Below the pieces are notes generated by a model that worked only from the letters and a program-made list of their open reading frames with translations, was not told where the DNA came from and ran no database searches. From contig JALPQD010000223.1 in assembly GCA_023101885.1 (NCBI GenBank), positions 3,273,866 to 3,337,865 of the forward strand: DNA of 64,000 nt. The letters are read 5' to 3'. The stretch comes from Typhlomys cinereus. Its lineage: Eukaryota > Chordata > Mammalia > Rodentia > Platacanthomyidae. The translations under genes and the position numbers were made by a program. Below are positions 60,941 to 64,000 of this stretch, piece by piece (the stretch's first letter is position 1; every line of letters begins with the position of its first letter).

Positions 60941-61924
60941 GCTAGGGAGTAGAGTATCTTAATCTCTCTTTTTCTGAAATACCAGGCTACTTGAGTTTTT
61001 GGTGAGTTGTTCATCAGTTGGCTCAGTTTTCGATCTGCCTCGAGTACAACTCATTTCTGTAACCACCCCTCAGTTACTATGGCAATTTCCCAATTCTGCT
61101 TGTATATAACTGTTGGTTCTGTGTAGTAGCCACTTAGGTTTCCAACAGGTTCCTCTCTCTCTCATTTACACTTTCACCTTGTGTGTCCATGCTCTGGTTA
61201 AGAGAGCTCTTGAATACAGAGAACTCCCAGCTAATTGTGTGTATGTCACAGAAATTACCATGGAAAATACCATGGAAAATGAGATCATAGGCCTGCTGGA
61301 GGTATTGCAATTCTTTTAAATAGGTTGTTGGGTTTGAAGTAAAGGAGCCCAAGTGCTTTCCAATTTGAGAAAGGTCAGAGAGCAAAAATGGAACATGAAC
61401 ATGGACCACCCACTCCACCCTCCATCTCCCACAGTGGGGCAAAAATATGAGCATGAGAGTGTGTGATTGGAGGTCTGGGCAGGAGCAGTGGGGAGAGTGG
61501 TTGGACTTTCTAGGACTGGTGGAGGTGGAAGGCAGTAGGGGGAGGCTCATTGGCCGGGTCAATGTCCCAAGGGAAAGAAGGGTGGGGTGGAGGTAAGGAA
61601 GGTTGGAAGGCAAAAGTATGTGTTTAGGATTACAAAAGGAGCACAGATCACCTTTAGAGCTTAGATAAGAGAAGGCTTGGATATAAGGAATCTGTTTCCA
61701 TTCACCCTTATGCTCACAGAAGTTAGATTTTGAATAACTTCTGAGTCTAAAGAGCTGTTAATAGGCCATTTTGTTTGGTTATCTAAGGAATATTGAGACC
61801 AATCCTGATTGCAATATTGGATCAATTTCTTTATCTTGAGGATAGTTGTTAATAGTAGGGTCTTCAGGTTGTCTTGGAGGCAATCAAGAGGGCTGTCGGT
61901 CAGGATCCAAAGACTTGCAGTGAC
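60941..61924. other. Intergenic, unassigned
   Basis: About 1 kb between the L1 5' end and the DDX11 duplication; no DDX11 exon 7 copy was seen here. Confidence 0.35.
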
Positions 61925-62004
61925 ACTGCTGTTGTATAATTTTCCAAGGATTCCCAGCTTTCTGGGGGGCAGGTGGATAAGAGCTCATTCCATAGGTGTG
62001 GAAT

Positions 62005-62575
62005 TCAGGTCTCAACTTGACAGTTGCACATTGAGCTTGGGGACAGCTGTGAAGAGTTCATAGTTAAGGCAGGCAGGCCATTGAGCAAGTCTGTAAGCAA
62101 TTATTTAATTGCTATGGAAGGCTTAGTCACAGTGGATGGTGCTTTCTGGTGATGGACTGGACAAAGGGAAGTTCAAGGGTTGGGAACTTGCTGTGTGGAG
62201 TCTACTGGTTGTCTGCTGCTGCCTTTCTACCTTTCTGCTGTTGCTGCTCTTGCTTCTGTTGTTGCTATCCCCACCACCACTATTCGTAGGTGACACTACA
62301 GTCCAGTCTCTTCTGCTATTCTGGTGCTGTTCATCACTAATATCAAAGTCCAACCTCTTTGGACCTTCAGCATGACATGCTCGGGACTCTTCAGGAATCT
62401 TCAGTCTCCAGGGTCTTCAGCACCAGACTGAGTTTACTGAGATATTTATCCCCAAAATTGAGCAGCTTCAGGCAGCTACTGTTGGACTATTCTGATTTTA
62501 TCTTGTAAGTTAAAGTTTTTTATGTATATCTCCATTTTAGAAGTTCAATTCCTCTAGAGAACCCTGTGTAATACA
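62005..62575 (+). repeat. Insertion splitting the DDX11 duplication
   Basis: Starts GGTCTCAACTTGACAGTTG, resembling the ~400-bp repeat family, with a CTGCTG/TTGCTGC-rich middle. It ends where DDX11 intron homology resumes (gccaacctgg). Confidence 0.5.
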
Positions 62576-62655
62576 CTAGGCCAACCTGGAAATAAAGCAT
62601 TGCAGGTAAACATACACTAGGATTCAGCAGAGGAAAAAGAGGCCAGGTGGCTTAC

Positions 62656-62707
62656 CTTAGTTATATGTTCTTCGTCTAAGTCATCTTCATTCTCATCTTC
62701 AATTAGT
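62656..62707 (-). pseudogene. Second copy of DDX11 exon 6 (paralog fragment)
   Basis: Acceptor CACATAG|ACTAAT and donor ACTAAG|GTAAGC; 52 nt, same phase as the exon at 15911-15962. It encodes LIEDENEDDLDEEHITK versus IIEDENEDDLEEEHITK: two conservative changes, no damage. Flanking intron sequence also matches the gene. No other exon of this copy is visible, so it may be a fragment or part of a paralog extending to the right. Confidence 0.85.
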
Positions 62708-62930
62708 CTATGTGTGAGACAGAAGCAGAGAAGGTGGCGGGGGAGGGGGAGTGCTGAATATAGATACGGTGAACTCTCTTCCACCCGCCACATCAGAACT
62801 AAAGACATTCTGAGGAGCTCTTGACTCTCGCTGACCAGCAGGATGTATTCCTTTCCTCAGAAGCCAGCAAGCTAGGGGCGTACAAAAGATGAGTCTGTCT
62901 TAACCCTCAGGCCTTTAAGAATGACCATGA

Positions 62931-63470
62931 TCCTCTTTCAGCACCAGCTCCTGACAGGAGGAGAGGCTGTTTCCATTTCCAGATGTTCTTTTACTTCAGG
63001 TGGCTCAGGTGATGGCTTCTTGCTTTGTCTGGAATGGGCAGCTGGAGTGCCATACTAGACGATGTGACTGCTACTGGCAAGCCCCTGCCAGGGGCAGCAC
63101 ACAGGGACAGAAGGCATATAAATGCTTTTACACACCTTCTGCCCAATAACTGCACGTTCGCTGGGCAGGTGCTGTTTTGTGGTCCCTGTGTTAGGGGCCA
63201 TGGAGCCAGGATGGCTTGCTGGGTGCTTGAAAGGAAGCTTGGCATTTGATGATTCAGCCAGGGAAGGGAAGGTTGTTTCTGGAGGGAGAATCAAAGCAGC
63301 AGAGGCCAAGGGAACAGGTCACATCCCACTCACAGCTGGGGAATGGTGCAGCTTTCCGTAAGTGGTCTTCCACCCTCAGGGCCCGTTAGAGAATTCTCTC
63401 AGCATTCCTATGCTGCCTGCTGCAGAGTTGAGATGGATGTTGATCTCACAGTGAAGTCCACTTGGGCCTG
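62931..63470. other. Unassigned
   Basis: About 540 bases right of the DDX11 duplication; no match to gene introns or exon 5 was recognised. Confidence 0.35.
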
Positions 63471-63474
63471 CTGA

Positions 63475-64000
63475 GGGGAAGGTTCCCCTGTCTAATGTCC
63501 TCCCTTTTCTCCTTTCTCCCTTTTCTACCTCCTCCCTTTTCTCCCTCCTCCCTATCCCACCTTCCTTCTCTTCTTCCTCCCCACTGCGCCGTCCCCTCTT
63601 CCTTCATGTCTCTCTTCTTTCCTTCATGTCTTTCCCTGGTTTCCCTCTTCCTCATATCTCCCTCCTTTCAATCCCTCGCTCCTCCCATCCATCTTTTCTC
63701 TATCCTCCCTATCCCATCCTCCTGCCCCTCTTCCATACTTCTACCTTCACACATCTTTCCCATCACTACCTCCTCTCCTTTCTGTTGTCTCTCATTCTTC
63801 TCCTCTTCCTCCTCCCCTTGTTCCTTCCTTCCATTCCTATCTCTTCTCCCTCCTCCCATTCTTCCTTCATCTTTCCTCCCCATTTCTCCCTCCATCTTCT
63901 CCTTCCACCAATATCTCCCATCCCTCCCTCTTCCCTATCCCTGTCTCTCTGCTTACTCCACCCTATTCCCCCTCTCTCCTCATCCTCTTCCTCCTCCACC
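63475..64000. repeat. Long CT-rich (polypyrimidine) tract
   Basis: At least 525 bases almost entirely C and T on the plus strand, with imperfect repeats of CTCCCTTTTCTCC and TCCTCC words, running off the right edge. Arg/Glu/Gly-rich minus-strand ORFs here are compositional artefacts. Confidence 0.93.

Larger units (their letters stand above)
61925..62930 (-). repeat. Segmental duplication of DDX11 introns 5-6 around exon 6
   Basis: Blocks match the gene in order: 61940-61990 to ~15350-15400 (CCCAxCTTTCTGG then GTGGATAA), 62578-62642 to ~15404-15475, exon 6, 62711-62870 to ~15970-16105, and 62867-62928 to ~16868-16926. The copy is shorter between blocks (two gaps of about 430 and 760 bases relative to the gene) and is split by an insertion at about 62000-62575. 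Confidence 0.8.

Noticed and set aside
63446..63999. Arg/Glu/Gly-rich minus-strand ORFs
   Set aside because: They come from the purine strand of a CT-rich tract; no start context or homology.
32300..64000. Search for a second protein-coding gene or further DDX11 exon copies
   Set aside because: Apart from exon 6 at 62656-62707, all longer ORFs trace to L1, SINE or simple repeats.

Overview
This is mammalian nuclear DNA, almost certainly from a rodent. It is packed with tRNA-derived SINEs of the B2 superfamily, B4/B1 fragments and a rodent-type L1 family whose 3' UTR ends in a G-rich polypurine tract. The main SINE is not mouse or rat B2. Its features (a ggctggagaggtggctcag head, a long CA run, then an AATTGAATAAATAATAA tail) fit a lineage-specific family such as those of Dipodoidea (jerboas, jumping mice); this species guess is an inference from memory. 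No prokaryotic genes, CRISPR arrays or phage/defence systems are present.

The one well-supported gene is DDX11 (ChlR1), an iron-sulfur DNA helicase, on the minus strand. A CpG-island promoter lies at about 31.5-32.3 kb with a probable non-coding exon 1 ending at 32128. Coding exon 2 carries the start codon at 26700-26698. I placed exons 2-18, seventeen coding exons down to 5012, at base resolution from GT/AG sites, phase continuity and family knowledge. They encode 613 contiguous residues without a stop or frameshift: Q motif, Walker A, motif Ia, the four Fe-S cysteines, DEAH box, and the body up to the AGGTMQP segment that begins helicase domain 2. The last third (motifs IV-VI) should lie left of position 1, because none of it is in the 5 kb beyond exon 18. 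Two features stand out. The Arg expected four residues before the first Fe-S cysteine, which is conserved across XPD-family helicases and is the site of a human Warsaw breakage syndrome mutation, is Gln here. Exon 8 has two in-frame donors nine bases apart.

The introns hold repeats and a decayed retrocopy of keratin 18 (11.77-12.56 kb). Intron 1 contains a 5'-truncated L1 with a clear 15-bp target-site duplication (27.98-30.98 kb). Just inside intron 1 is a 13-unit GC-box minisatellite whose coding strand is G-quadruplex-prone.

From 32.3 to 64 kb the window is gene-poor. It has nested old and younger L1 pieces, a family of ~400-bp interspersed repeats, a near-full-length minus-strand L1 (49.3-56.1 kb) next to a second deleted minus-strand L1 (56.1-60.9 kb), and a long CT-rich tract at the right edge. 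At 61.93-62.93 kb a fragment of DDX11 reappears: a perfectly phased copy of exon 6 with both splice sites and matching intron flanks. This shows a second, at least partial, DDX11 copy in tandem orientation.
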